Under the pieces are notes generated by a model that was not told the origin of the DNA, did not search any database, and saw only the letters and a list, made by a program, of their open reading frames with translations. 64,000 bases of DNA from an uncultured Prevotellaceae bacterium (GTDB lineage Bacteria > Bacteroidota > Bacteroidia > Bacteroidales > Bacteroidaceae): assembly GCA_902776685.1 (NCBI GenBank), contig CACYRB010000002.1, positions 1 to 64,000 of the forward strand. Direction: 5' to 3'. The position numbers and the translations under genes are program-made. Below, in pieces: positions 32,544 through 41,843 of this stretch; positions within the stretch are counted from its first letter, which is position 1; every line of letters starts with the position of its first letter.

Positions 32544-35510
32544 ATGAAGAAAAAGGGGAAAGTCTTGGTCGTAGGGTTGTTTTTGCTGTGGGCTGCTGAC
32601 GTGTCGGCGCAGCCTTCGGCATGGACGCCCTATCGGCTGGACGACGTGCGGCTGTCGGAAGGCTCGCGCTTCTACGAGATGCAGGAGCAGCACCGGCAGT
32701 ATCTGCGGTCGCTGGATGCGGAGCGGCTGGTGAACAACGTGATGCGGGCAGGCGGCATGGCGACCACTGCGGAGAACTACGGGGGCTGGCAGCACAACCA
32801 CGGCAACGGCTTCGGCAACTACCTGTCGGGCTGCTCGATGATGGTGGCGGCGACAGGCGACGACGTGCTGCGGCAGCGTGTGGAATGGCTGGTGGACGTG
32901 ATTGAGACGTGCCAGCGCGAGGAAGGTCTTGACGGATGGTTTCACTTCTCGCGCTCGAAAGGCTTTTACAATCAGCTGATGGCGGCGAGCGGCAACGGCT
33001 GCTACCCTCAGAACAACGGCGAGGATTTTTATACGAACTCCGACATGGGGGGCATGGTGTTCTATCAGCTTCACCGCATCTTCTACGGTCTGCGCGACGC
33101 CTGGCGCTATGCCCATGTGGAGAAGGCGCGGACGGTGTTTGTGCGCTGCATGGAATGGGCGTGCAAGTGGACCGACCTTATCGGCAGCGACGCAGCCATG
33201 CAGATGGCTCTCGAGGCGGAGCACGGCGGCATGGCGGAGCTCTTCTTCGATGCCTACGAGCTGACGGGCGACGAACGCTTCAGACGGGTGGGACAGCGAT
33301 GGATTCGCACGCTGAACTTCCGTGACCGGCTGGCTCGCGGCGACGACTGTCTGACGGGGCATCATGCCAACGTCTACGACCCGCAGTACATGGGTCTGCT
33401 GCGCTGTTACGAGCTGACGGGCGACGAGCGTGCGCGTGGTGCGGCGCAGTTTGTCTGGGAGTGTGTGGCACAGCGGCATACGCTGCCGATGGGCGGGCAC
33501 GGCCGTTGGGAGCGCTACGGACAGCCTGGCCGGCACTTGGACGAGCTGGCGGCGACCTCGGCGGAGACGTGCTGCACGAACAACCTGCTGCGTTTCTCGC
33601 AAAGGCTGTTCACGCTCTTTGGCGACGAGCGCTATATGGACTTCTACGAACGTGCGCTGTACAACCATATTCTGGCTTCGAAAGACCCCGACAACAACAC
33701 GACGGGTGGCGGTTTCTGCTACTACCAGTCGCTGCTGCCGGGCATGAGCCGTCGCTATATGGACGACAACAGTTTTTATTGCTGTTGGGAGACGGGGTTG
33801 GAGAACCATTCGAAGTATGGCGAGGCGGTGTTCCTCAAAAACGCTGACGGCGATGTGCTGGTGAACCTTTTCATTCCGTCGGTTCTCACCGACAGCGAGA
33901 CGGGCCTGCGGCTGCGACTGGAGGGCGACTATCCGAGGGAAAACCGGATTCGCGTTGTCGTTGAACGGAAGGGCGCGTTTACGGGACGGCTGCTGATGCG
34001 CAAGCCGGCTTGGATGAAGGACTTTGACCATGTGTTCGACGGGCCGTGGCACGACGGCGACGTGGTGGAGGTGAGGCTGCCGATAGAGCTGCGCTGTGAA
34101 CCGTCGGAGCAGCCCGACGTGGCCAGTGTGTTCTATGGTCCGCTGTTGCTCTGTCCCGACCTGGGGGGCAGTGGCGGCGACTATACGGGCAACCCATGGC
34201 AGCAGACGCTGACGAAAACGCCAGAGGACTTTCCCACGATGGAGGTTCCGATGACGCGACTGGACGAAGGGATGGAGCGTATGGGCGACGACCTGAGATG
34301 GAAGACCTCTTCCAACACCTCGGGGGGAAGGGTGTTCCTGCCGTTCTACGACGCAAACCACCTGCGCACGTCTGTCTATCAGCGTTTCACAAGCAGGGAG
34401 GACAGTTTGCGGACATGCCGCTATGTGGCCGACCGCATCAATGTGGGGTTTGACACGGGGCATAGCTTTTCGGGCCGGAGCAGTGTCGGCTCGATTTATA
34501 ACCGCCACTACCTGCAGGTGAGGCCGGGCAACAGCATCAGCTATACGATGCGGCTGTCGCCCGAGGCCGACATGAAGCACTATGTGGCATTGCAATATGA
34601 CGGCTGGGAAACAGACACGGTGGGTTGTAGCGAGGTTTATGTCGACGACGTGCTTATCGGTAGGACGGGTCCCTGCGAGCGGGCTGGGCAGTTCACTTTC
34701 CCGAGACAGTTTTTTGCCGTTCCATTGGAGATGACAAGGGGAAAGGATGCTGTGCGCGTGAAAATAAAACAGAAGCAACGGGGCATGAACTTCTTCGGTA
34801 TCGAACTGCTTACCGAACGCTATCTGCAAGAGATGTGCCCTGAGAGCTACACGCGCTACGGAAAAGCGGCTGAGGTGATACACCTTGAAGCAGAGGAGGC
34901 GCAGCCGCATAGCGATAATCGTACGTTCGACGGTCTCAGCTCGGCCGGTGCCTATGTGTCGCGCCTGACGGGCTACCTGCAATGGAACTCGCTCTATATT
35001 CCTACGCCAGGCTACTACGACCTGCGCATCGTGTATCGTGGCTCTACATCGCTGACCTACAAGGTATGGATGAACGACAACGTGGTGGCTGAACCGCGCC
35101 TGACGGTATCTGACGAGTCGTGGACGGAGACTCGGGTGCCTCTGCATCTGGATGAGGGGTTCAATACCCTGCGGCTGGCTCCACGGTCGGTGCGGTCACC
35201 ACTGGACATCGACTACGTAGAACTTATCCCAGCCAACGGCTCGGGAGTCAACGCGACGCTGTCGGAGAGGTGGGGTAAGGAATCGCCGGACATCTCGTTT
35301 TCTGCAACGTCGGCCTCAGGCATTGTTACGTTTGAGGCTGACGAGGCAGGGCAGATTGCCATATACGACTTGGCTGGCTGTCCGCAGGCTTATCTCGACT
35401 ATCCAAAACAACGGTCGTGCGATATGGCTTCACAGCCAAGAGGATTCTATGTGGCTCGTTTCTTCTCAAAATCAGATGGTCGCTCCTGCAGCTTAGTCAT
35501 CAGCTTGTAG
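32544..35510 (+). CDS. GH127-family (DUF1680) beta-L-arabinofuranosidase-like enzyme
   Basis: Encodes 988 residues with a signal peptide (AADVSA, residue ~22). The (alpha/alpha)6 catalytic part shows the GH127 landmarks: EHGGMAE, GGHGRWERYG, ETCCTNNLLR (Glu341, Cys343), ERALYNHILASKDPD and the CCWETGLENHSKYG motif (Cys413, Cys414). The Glu and three Cys correspond in spacing to the zinc-binding and nucleophile residues known for HypBA1-type enzymes. Downstream are a beta domain and two C-terminal modules, including a sugar-binding-like module (VIHLEAEEAQPHSDN..., residues ~770-900), then a sorting-like tail (IAIYDLAGCPQAYL...RGFYVARFF). The predicted role is release of L-arabinofuranose from a plant glycan taken up by the adjacent SusC/D system; exact linkage is not determinable. 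Confidence 0.87.
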   Translation: MKKKGKVLVVGLFLLWAADVSAQPSAWTPYRLDDVRLSEGSRFYEMQEQHRQYLRSLDAERLVNNVMRAGGMATTAENYGGWQHNHGNGFGNYLSGCSMMVAATGDDVLRQRVEWLVDVIETCQREEGLDGWFHFSRSKGFYNQLMAASGNGCYPQNNGEDFYTNSDMGGMVFYQLHRIFYGLRDAWRYAHVEKARTVFVRCMEWACKWTDLIGSDAAMQMALEAEHGGMAELFFDAYELTGDERFRRVGQRWIRTLNFRDRLARGDDCLTGHHANVYDPQYMGLLRCYELTGDERARGAAQFVWECVAQRHTLPMGGHGRWERYGQPGRHLDELAATSAETCCTNNLLRFSQRLFTLFGDERYMDFYERALYNHILASKDPDNNTTGGGFCYYQSLLPGMSRRYMDDNSFYCCWETGLENHSKYGEAVFLKNADGDVLVNLFIPSVLTDSETGLRLRLEGDYPRENRIRVVVERKGAFTGRLLMRKPAWMKDFDHVFDGPWHDGDVVEVRLPIELRCEPSEQPDVASVFYGPLLLCPDLGGSGGDYTGNPWQQTLTKTPEDFPTMEVPMTRLDEGMERMGDDLRWKTSSNTSGGRVFLPFYDANHLRTSVYQRFTSREDSLRTCRYVADRINVGFDTGHSFSGRSSVGSIYNRHYLQVRPGNSISYTMRLSPEADMKHYVALQYDGWETDTVGCSEVYVDDVLIGRTGPCERAGQFTFPRQFFAVPLEMTRGKDAVRVKIKQKQRGMNFFGIELLTERYLQEMCPESYTRYGKAAEVIHLEAEEAQPHSDNRTFDGLSSAGAYVSRLTGYLQWNSLYIPTPGYYDLRIVYRGSTSLTYKVWMNDNVVAEPRLTVSDESWTETRVPLHLDEGFNTLRLAPRSVRSPLDIDYVELIPANGSGVNATLSERWGKESPDISFSATSASGIVTFEADEAGQIAIYDLAGCPQAYLDYPKQRSCDMASQPRGFYVARFFSKSDGRSCSLVISL

Positions 35511-35526
35511 GGGCATCGATAATGCA

Positions 35527-35700
35527 GTGTTCATAGTGTAGAGTGTAGAGTGTAGAGTGTAGGATGTAGAGTGTAGAGTGTAGAGTGTAGAGTTGGCTGG
35601 CGCATCGGGAAACTATCGTCTTAACTCCTTAACTCCTTAACTCCCTAACTCCTTAACTCCTTAACTCCTTGACTCCTTAACTCCTGAATACTCATTAGCG
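35527..35700. repeat. GTAGAGT and TTAACTCC tandem repeats
   Basis: About nine GTAGAGT-type units (35535-35590), then GGCTGGCGCATC, then about eight CCTTAACT-type units (35612-35685), ending with CTCATTAGCGAAGCGCTT. The whole resembles the repeats near 22605-22730 and 32431-32510 in reverse orientation. No gene is seen in 35511-35953. Confidence 0.8.
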
Positions 35701-35953
35701 AAGCGCTTTCCTTCCCCTTACTTTTCTACGGATTCAAGGGATTTGAGGATTTTTAATCCTCTCTTTTTCTGTGTTCTTCCGTGTTTTTCCGCTGCAATTC
35801 TTTCTGGCAAAGTTAAAAAAAACGTGCTGATTCACAATTTTTTAACTTAAAACTTGCGTGGGTGGATAAAACTTACTATTTTTGTGCGGTTACCTTGTTA
35901 CATTAAACCAAATTGCACTCATGTCATTAAATAATTTATAGAATAACTGCACA

Positions 35954-36478
35954 ATGAAAAGTTTATTTTTAGCAATCTGCCTGATGGCGCAAATCCCTAC
36001 GTTTGCGATGACTGCCGACCTGCCAGAAACGCTGTTGTTTCCCCGCATCTGGATGTTGGTGAATACGATTCATTCTTCGGTGTGGACTACCGAGGAGGAG
36101 GAGAGTCCCGTACTCCCTGCCGTCGATGAGGAAACGGGGTTGCAACTCTTATACCATATAGAAGAGATGGAAGAAGAGGAACCCATAAAACTCATTCACA
36201 TCGTTTACGGCACGGGCGTGAAGGTCTCGAAAAAGGGTAGCGTTACGGCTACGGCCCCGCATGCTTGCTATGTGGAGTTTTATGCCGAAACCGACAACTC
36301 CACGTCTGTCTGCTTCCGCGATAAAAGCGATGCCGACACGTTTGCGAAGCAGATGGAGCTCTTTATTACTTATGACTTGGATGACCCGGACTATGGTACG
36401 GTTGGCAGGTGCTATGCCAACTTGAAGCCTCGAAAGAACGAGAATGGCTGGTGGGAATTTAATTTCCATGCCGGATAA
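35954..36478 (+). CDS. Secreted protein of unknown function
   Basis: Encodes 174 residues with a short signal peptide (MKSLFLAICLMAQIPTFA). The mature part is acidic in the middle (EEMEEEEPIK) and ends with an all-beta stretch (YVEFYAETDNSTSVCFRDKS, ANLKPRKNENGWWEFNF). No family was recognised. A -7 box TATTTTTG lies near 35877. It precedes the CotH gene by 106 nt on the same strand. Confidence 0.65.
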   Translation: MKSLFLAICLMAQIPTFAMTADLPETLLFPRIWMLVNTIHSSVWTTEEEESPVLPAVDEETGLQLLYHIEEMEEEEPIKLIHIVYGTGVKVSKKGSVTATAPHACYVEFYAETDNSTSVCFRDKSDADTFAKQMELFITYDLDDPDYGTVGRCYANLKPRKNENGWWEFNFHAG

Positions 36479-36584
36479 GTAACGAGTTGAAAGTTGAAAA
36501 TTGAAAGTTGAAAATTTCTGTTATTTCTGCGATATCTGCGAGAGAATAACCAAAAAAACTAATGAAGATTGAATATTGAATGAT

Positions 36585-39500
36585 ATGATGAGAAGACTGA
36601 TATTTACCCTGTTGGGTGTTGGATGCTGGGTGCTGGGCGTATGTGCATGGACCGCCGACGACGTGACGGTGATTGACGACTTTGTGTCGTACTCGGGTGC
36701 GGCACCGATGGTCTACTGCAAGGCCGACGAGAAGGTGTATGTGATGAACAACCTCGGCGGCTACGAGGAGTATGGTGTCGTTGAGACGGTCGACGGCCTC
36801 GACATCCTGAGCGACAAGGATATTGCCTATATCGAGACAACCTACGACATGGCGGGCCTCGGCTCGGCTTCGCCGTATATCAACACGGGCTACCGCTTCA
36901 AGGCTTCGACGCGCGTGGTCTGCGACTACGAGATTAACGGCCACCAGTATAACTACGAGTCGCCGTTCGGCTCGCGCAACGGCAGCTACTGGAACAACGC
37001 CTTTGTGTTCTTCTCGCGCTTCAACCGCATGAACACGGGCAACTTCAACCGCTCGGGCGTGGAGACGCAGGGCGACATGGAGCTGGAGACGGGTGTGCGC
37101 TACGTGATTGACGCGACGGGCCAGACGGCAACCATCTATCAGGCCGACGACATGTCATCGCCCTACATGGAGATTACCACCACGGGCACGGTCGACGACG
37201 GTGTGAACAGCATGTATGTGTTCAACCTGAACACGGGCGGCATCAACGACAACCGTCCCGACGGGTCACCGTCGCTGATGAAGCTCTACGGCTTTAAGAT
37301 CTACGAGGGCGACGTGCTGGTGATGGACCTGGTGCCCATCGCCACGACGGCGGGCAAGGCCGGTGTGCGCGACAAGATTTCGGGCCGTCGCTTCTTCTCC
37401 GCCACGACCACCTCGTTTGCCATGAGTGCCGACGGACAGGCGTTTGTCGGCGAGGTGCACAGCGGCACGACGGTCTATGAGGGCAAGCTGGTCAGCTGTA
37501 CCGCCGACCACCACTTCTACCGCTACGAGAACGGCTCATGGACCGACCTGGGCAACAGCATGGTGCCCATCAGCAACGACGACTATAAGAACATGGAGAA
37601 GTGGAGCTATCCGCCCGAAAAGGTCAACTGCTTTGCCGGTGTGAGCTACGATGCCGAGTTCGACCTGAACTCCATTCTCAACTATGTGGGCTCGGGCAAT
37701 CATGAGCCTTTCTTCCACGAGATAGCAACAGAAAAGGGCGAACGCTACAACTTCAGCTTCACCTTTAGCTGCGACGAGTGGGACACCTGGGTCACCGGTC
37801 GCGGCGCACGTAACAACCCCGACAACTTCATGCGGGCCGTCGTGCTCAACACGGTCTATCCCAGCATCAACTTCACCGAGAACGGCAACCAGCTCGGCGG
37901 TGCCAACGGCGTGCTGGCAGCCGCGTCGCTGCCTCACCAGCAGACCATCGACCACCAGGTTTCCATCGACTTCACCGCCGACCAAGACCACGAGTATCTG
38001 CTGTTGCAGTTCGGCTACGTGGCCGACGACATTCCCTACAACTTCCAGTTCGGCAACCTGCTCGTCAGCAAGTATGAGACGCCCGTCAAATACAACTACA
38101 TGCCCTACCTGTCGGGTCTGATACAGATGGCCGAGGCAAGCGAGGTGGCGACAAACGCCAGGGTTGTCGAGGCCATCGATGCGGCAAGGGCATTGCTCAA
38201 CAGCGACGACATCGAGGCACAGCGACAGGCCTACGACAACCTCCGCGCCGTGCTCGAGGCTGCCATCAACAACGTCAGTCCACCCGAGAGCGGCGACCTC
38301 GTTGTCAACGAGATTATGGCGGCCAACATCGACATGTTCATGAGTCCGGCCTACAATTTCAACAGTTGGTTCGAGCTCTACAACACCACCGACAAGATGA
38401 TTGACCTCAGCGGCTGCTACCTGAGCGACGACGCCACCAACCTCAAAAAGTGGAAGATGCCCGAAACCATCGGCAAGGTGCCTGCCCACGGCTATAAAGT
38501 AATCTGGATGGGCGACAACGAAATCAACACCAACATCTCGCCCTTCAAGCTCGAATACGAGGGCGGCGAGATCTTCCTCTGCGATGCTGAGGAGAACGAA
38601 CTGTTCCACATCTACTATCCCGAGGCCGTCAGCCGTGCCTCATACGCCGCGACCACCGACGGCAGCGACAACTGGAGCTTCACCGCCGAGCCTACACCCG
38701 AGGCGTCGAACAACGGCGCGCCTTATGCCGACCGACGGCTGCTGCCTCCCGAGGTCACGCCCGACGGCGGACTCTTCGACGGCACCGTCAGCATCAGCGT
38801 CAACATTCCCGCAGGCACCACGCTGCGCTACACCACCGACGGCACCACGCCCACCATGACCAACGGCGAGACGAGCCAGACCGGACTCTTCACCGCCGAC
38901 AACACAATGACCTATCGCTTCCGACTGTTTGCCGACGGGCTGCTGCCCAGCGCGGTCGTCACACGGTCGTACGTCCATCGCGACTACGATTTCACGCTGC
39001 CCGTCATCGTCGTATCGACCGATGACGACTACCTCTACGACAACACCATCGGCGTCTATGTGAAGGGTACCAACGGGCGCACCGGCAACGGACAGTCGAC
39101 CCCCGCCAACTGGAACATGGACTGGAACCGCCCGGTGAACTTCCACTACATCTTGCCCGAGAGCAACACCGTCGTCGTGAACCAAGACGTCGACTTCTCC
39201 ATCTCTGGCGGATGGACGCGGGCAAACAGCGTCAAGTCGTTCAAGCTCAAGGCCGACCATGCCTACGAGGGACTCAACACCATCGATTATCCCTTCTTTG
39301 CCGTGAAGCCCTTCAACCGCAACAAGACGCTGCAGATTCGTCACGGCGGCAACGACTCCTACTGTCGCATCAAGGATGCCGCCCTGCACGAGATTATCCA
39401 GCGCTCGGGCATCGACCTCGACGTCATGTCCTACCAGCCCGCCGTCCACTATCTGAACGGTCGGTACATGGGACTCATCAACGTGCGCGAGCCCAACAAC

Positions 39501-41759
39501 AAGGATTTCGCCTTCGCCAACTGGGGACTGACCAAGGACGAACTTGAGGTCTACGAACAAAGCCCCGACTCGGGTGCCTACATGATGCTCGGCGACCGCG
39601 CCGTGCTCGACCGACTCTACGAGCTCTCAGCCACATCGACCGAGGACGAGAGCTACAACGAGATTAAGGAACTGCTCGACATTGACGAATATATCAACTA
39701 CATGGCGGCAGAGCTGTACCTGGGCTCGTGGGACTGGCCCGACAACAATGTGAAGGCCTATCGTAAGATTGACGGCGGCCGCTACCGCTTCACCTTCTTT
39801 GACCTCGATGCCGCCTTCGATACCGACGGCCGCACAACGGGAGAGAGTGGGGGAGTGCTCAACGGAAACTTCTTCCGATGGATTGACGACATGCAGTGGC
39901 ATACCTACGATTATATCTACGACACCGGCGAACGGCGCTACGGCGAGATTCGCTTCTGTACCTTCTTCATGAACATGCTCAACAACGACGAGTTCCGCCG
40001 TAAGTTCATCGACACGTTCTGCGTCATGGGCGGCAGCGTGTTCGACTACGACCGCGCCATCGCCATCCTCGACGAGCTGGGCAACCGTGTGCGGCCCACC
40101 ATGGCATGGGAAGGCGCTTCGCCCGACGGTTCGCTCAATGCCATCCGCAACGCACTCGCCGGACGTGTCGACACGAAGGCCCGCCACATGGTGGAATATG
40201 AACGGCTGCAACTCGGCGACCAGACCCCGCAACGCGTCAGCCTCATGGCCGACCATCCCGCCGCAACACTCTTCATCAACGACACCAAGGTGCCCTATGC
40301 CGAGTTCAACGGCAACCTCTTCCAGCCCGTCACGCTCAAGGCCATCGCACCTGCCGGCTTCGACTTTGCCGGCTGGAAGAAGACCTCTGCACAGCAGCTG
40401 ACACTCATTGCCTACGGCGCGCCATGGAAATACTACGACTTCGGAAGTCTGGACGACAGAGACTGGAAAGCCGCCAACTTCGACGACAGCCACTGGAGCG
40501 AGGGACCGGCGCCTGTGGGCTACGGCAAGGATGCCATCGCCACGCAAACCGCATCGAACCTCAGCACCTACTACCTGCGCAAGACCATCAACCTGCCCGA
40601 ACAGCCGCGCACCGACGACCAGCTCACGCTCAGCTTTGTGGCCGACGACGGTTTCGTGCTCTACATCAACGGTCAGGAGGCGGGTCGCCACCTCATGCCC
40701 GACGGTACACCTACCTACGACACCTTCGCCACCAGCTACGCACCGGGCAACCCCGACAGCGGAACAATTACCATCGACCCCGCACTGCTGCGCAAGGGCA
40801 ACAACGTCTTCACCATAGAGTTGCACAACAATGCCTCTAACTCCAGCGACGTCTATTGGGATATACAGCTCACCCAAAGCACCATCGGCGGCAGCAGCGA
40901 CTTCTTTGCCACCGAGCCCGTAATCGCACTGCCCGCCGAGGAAGGACCGCTCAGCCTCATGGCCTGCTTCACTCCCGTTTCGGATGAAGAGCAGACCGTC
41001 TGTCCGGTACGCATCAACGAGGTTAGCGCAGCCAACAGCATCTACGTCAACGAGAACATGAAGCGCAAGGACTGGGTAGAACTCTACAACACCACCGCTG
41101 AAGAGATCGACGTCGCAGGAATGTATCTCTCCGACGACCTCAGCGATCCGTTGAAATATCAGATTCCCGCACTTCCCGTCGGAAGCATAGAAAAGCGTGC
41201 GACGGTGATCCCTGCCTACGGCCACCTCATCATCTGGTGCGACGATGGCGAGGAAGGCAGCACGCAGATTCATGCTCCCTTCAAGCTCAAGTCGAGCGAG
41301 GGCATTGTCACCCTCCGAGCCAAAGACCAGTCGTGGACCGACCGCTTTGCTTACGAAAGTCACAACGGCGACGAGACCGTGGGACGCTATCCCGACGGAG
41401 CCGACGACGTCTATCTGATGAACATCCCCACCATCGGCAAGACCAACCTCTATACGTCTTACCTCCAGTCTGTCAGCCAGACACCCACCGGCATCAACCG
41501 TCCCGCCCGTTACGTCTCTGACAACAACGGTCTGAAGATTAGCTATGCAGCCCACCGCCTCTTCGTGCGCAGCGAGACCAGCAGCGAGGCCACCGTGAGC
41601 GTCTACACCGCCACAGGCCAGGAAGTCAGCGCCGACCACGTCCGCCTCTATGGAGGCAAAGCCTACGTCGACGTGAGCACCCTGCCGCAAGGCATCTATG
41701 TAGCCCGCGCCACCGACAGCCAAGGCAACGTCGCCACCACGAAGATCGCCCTGCGATAG
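36585..41759 (+). CDS. Giant secreted CotH-kinase/lamin-tail-domain protein
   Basis: Encodes 1724 residues. The ATGs at 36585/36588 are preferred over an upstream TTG. After the signal peptide come a LamG-like jelly-roll (residues ~80-270), a lamin-tail domain (~571-705; VVNEIMAANIDMF...WFELYNTTDKMIDLSGCYLS), a chitobiase-like C-terminal domain (LRYTTDGTTPT, ~745), a CotH kinase domain (~805-1110; SFKLKADH, LQIRHGGNDSY, TFFDLDAAFDTDGR), a galactose-binding-like module (~1285-1430), a second lamin-tail domain (~1475-1620) and a T9SS-like tail (VSVYTATGQEVS...GIYVARATD). CotH kinases phosphorylate Ser residues of spore-coat proteins in Bacillus; the function of these exported Bacteroidetes relatives is unknown. 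Its place among glycan genes suggests a surface role. Confidence 0.83.
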   Translation: MMRRLIFTLLGVGCWVLGVCAWTADDVTVIDDFVSYSGAAPMVYCKADEKVYVMNNLGGYEEYGVVETVDGLDILSDKDIAYIETTYDMAGLGSASPYINTGYRFKASTRVVCDYEINGHQYNYESPFGSRNGSYWNNAFVFFSRFNRMNTGNFNRSGVETQGDMELETGVRYVIDATGQTATIYQADDMSSPYMEITTTGTVDDGVNSMYVFNLNTGGINDNRPDGSPSLMKLYGFKIYEGDVLVMDLVPIATTAGKAGVRDKISGRRFFSATTTSFAMSADGQAFVGEVHSGTTVYEGKLVSCTADHHFYRYENGSWTDLGNSMVPISNDDYKNMEKWSYPPEKVNCFAGVSYDAEFDLNSILNYVGSGNHEPFFHEIATEKGERYNFSFTFSCDEWDTWVTGRGARNNPDNFMRAVVLNTVYPSINFTENGNQLGGANGVLAAASLPHQQTIDHQVSIDFTADQDHEYLLLQFGYVADDIPYNFQFGNLLVSKYETPVKYNYMPYLSGLIQMAEASEVATNARVVEAIDAARALLNSDDIEAQRQAYDNLRAVLEAAINNVSPPESGDLVVNEIMAANIDMFMSPAYNFNSWFELYNTTDKMIDLSGCYLSDDATNLKKWKMPETIGKVPAHGYKVIWMGDNEINTNISPFKLEYEGGEIFLCDAEENELFHIYYPEAVSRASYAATTDGSDNWSFTAEPTPEASNNGAPYADRRLLPPEVTPDGGLFDGTVSISVNIPAGTTLRYTTDGTTPTMTNGETSQTGLFTADNTMTYRFRLFADGLLPSAVVTRSYVHRDYDFTLPVIVVSTDDDYLYDNTIGVYVKGTNGRTGNGQSTPANWNMDWNRPVNFHYILPESNTVVVNQDVDFSISGGWTRANSVKSFKLKADHAYEGLNTIDYPFFAVKPFNRNKTLQIRHGGNDSYCRIKDAALHEIIQRSGIDLDVMSYQPAVHYLNGRYMGLINVREPNNKDFAFANWGLTKDELEVYEQSPDSGAYMMLGDRAVLDRLYELSATSTEDESYNEIKELLDIDEYINYMAAELYLGSWDWPDNNVKAYRKIDGGRYRFTFFDLDAAFDTDGRTTGESGGVLNGNFFRWIDDMQWHTYDYIYDTGERRYGEIRFCTFFMNMLNNDEFRRKFIDTFCVMGGSVFDYDRAIAILDELGNRVRPTMAWEGASPDGSLNAIRNALAGRVDTKARHMVEYERLQLGDQTPQRVSLMADHPAATLFINDTKVPYAEFNGNLFQPVTLKAIAPAGFDFAGWKKTSAQQLTLIAYGAPWKYYDFGSLDDRDWKAANFDDSHWSEGPAPVGYGKDAIATQTASNLSTYYLRKTINLPEQPRTDDQLTLSFVADDGFVLYINGQEAGRHLMPDGTPTYDTFATSYAPGNPDSGTITIDPALLRKGNNVFTIELHNNASNSSDVYWDIQLTQSTIGGSSDFFATEPVIALPAEEGPLSLMACFTPVSDEEQTVCPVRINEVSAANSIYVNENMKRKDWVELYNTTAEEIDVAGMYLSDDLSDPLKYQIPALPVGSIEKRATVIPAYGHLIIWCDDGEEGSTQIHAPFKLKSSEGIVTLRAKDQSWTDRFAYESHNGDETVGRYPDGADDVYLMNIPTIGKTNLYTSYLQSVSQTPTGINRPARYVSDNNGLKISYAAHRLFVRSETSSEATVSVYTATGQEVSADHVRLYGGKAYVDVSTLPQGIYVARATDSQGNVATTKIALR

Positions 41760-41803
41760 CTGCCTCGGTCTCCCTCAGGGGGAAAAGTGATACGTAAAAA
41801 ATG

Positions 41804-41837
41804 ATTAACGCGGCTTGGAAAGGCCGCGTTAATTTTT
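41804..41837. terminator. Bidirectional terminator
   Basis: ATTAACGCGGC (41804-41814) and GCCGCGTTAAT (41823-41833) form an 11-bp stem followed by TTTT. It lies between the convergent CotH and GH43 genes. Confidence 0.88.
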
Positions 41838-41843
41838 ATGGAT

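Noticed and set aside
32487..35147. 886-codon frame opposite the GH127-like gene
   Set aside because: Shadow of a gene with clear GH127 motifs; the product is His/Arg/Gln-rich without domains.
39627..41723. 698-codon frame opposite the CotH protein
   Set aside because: Same reasoning: the forward gene has recognisable domains; the other strand does not.
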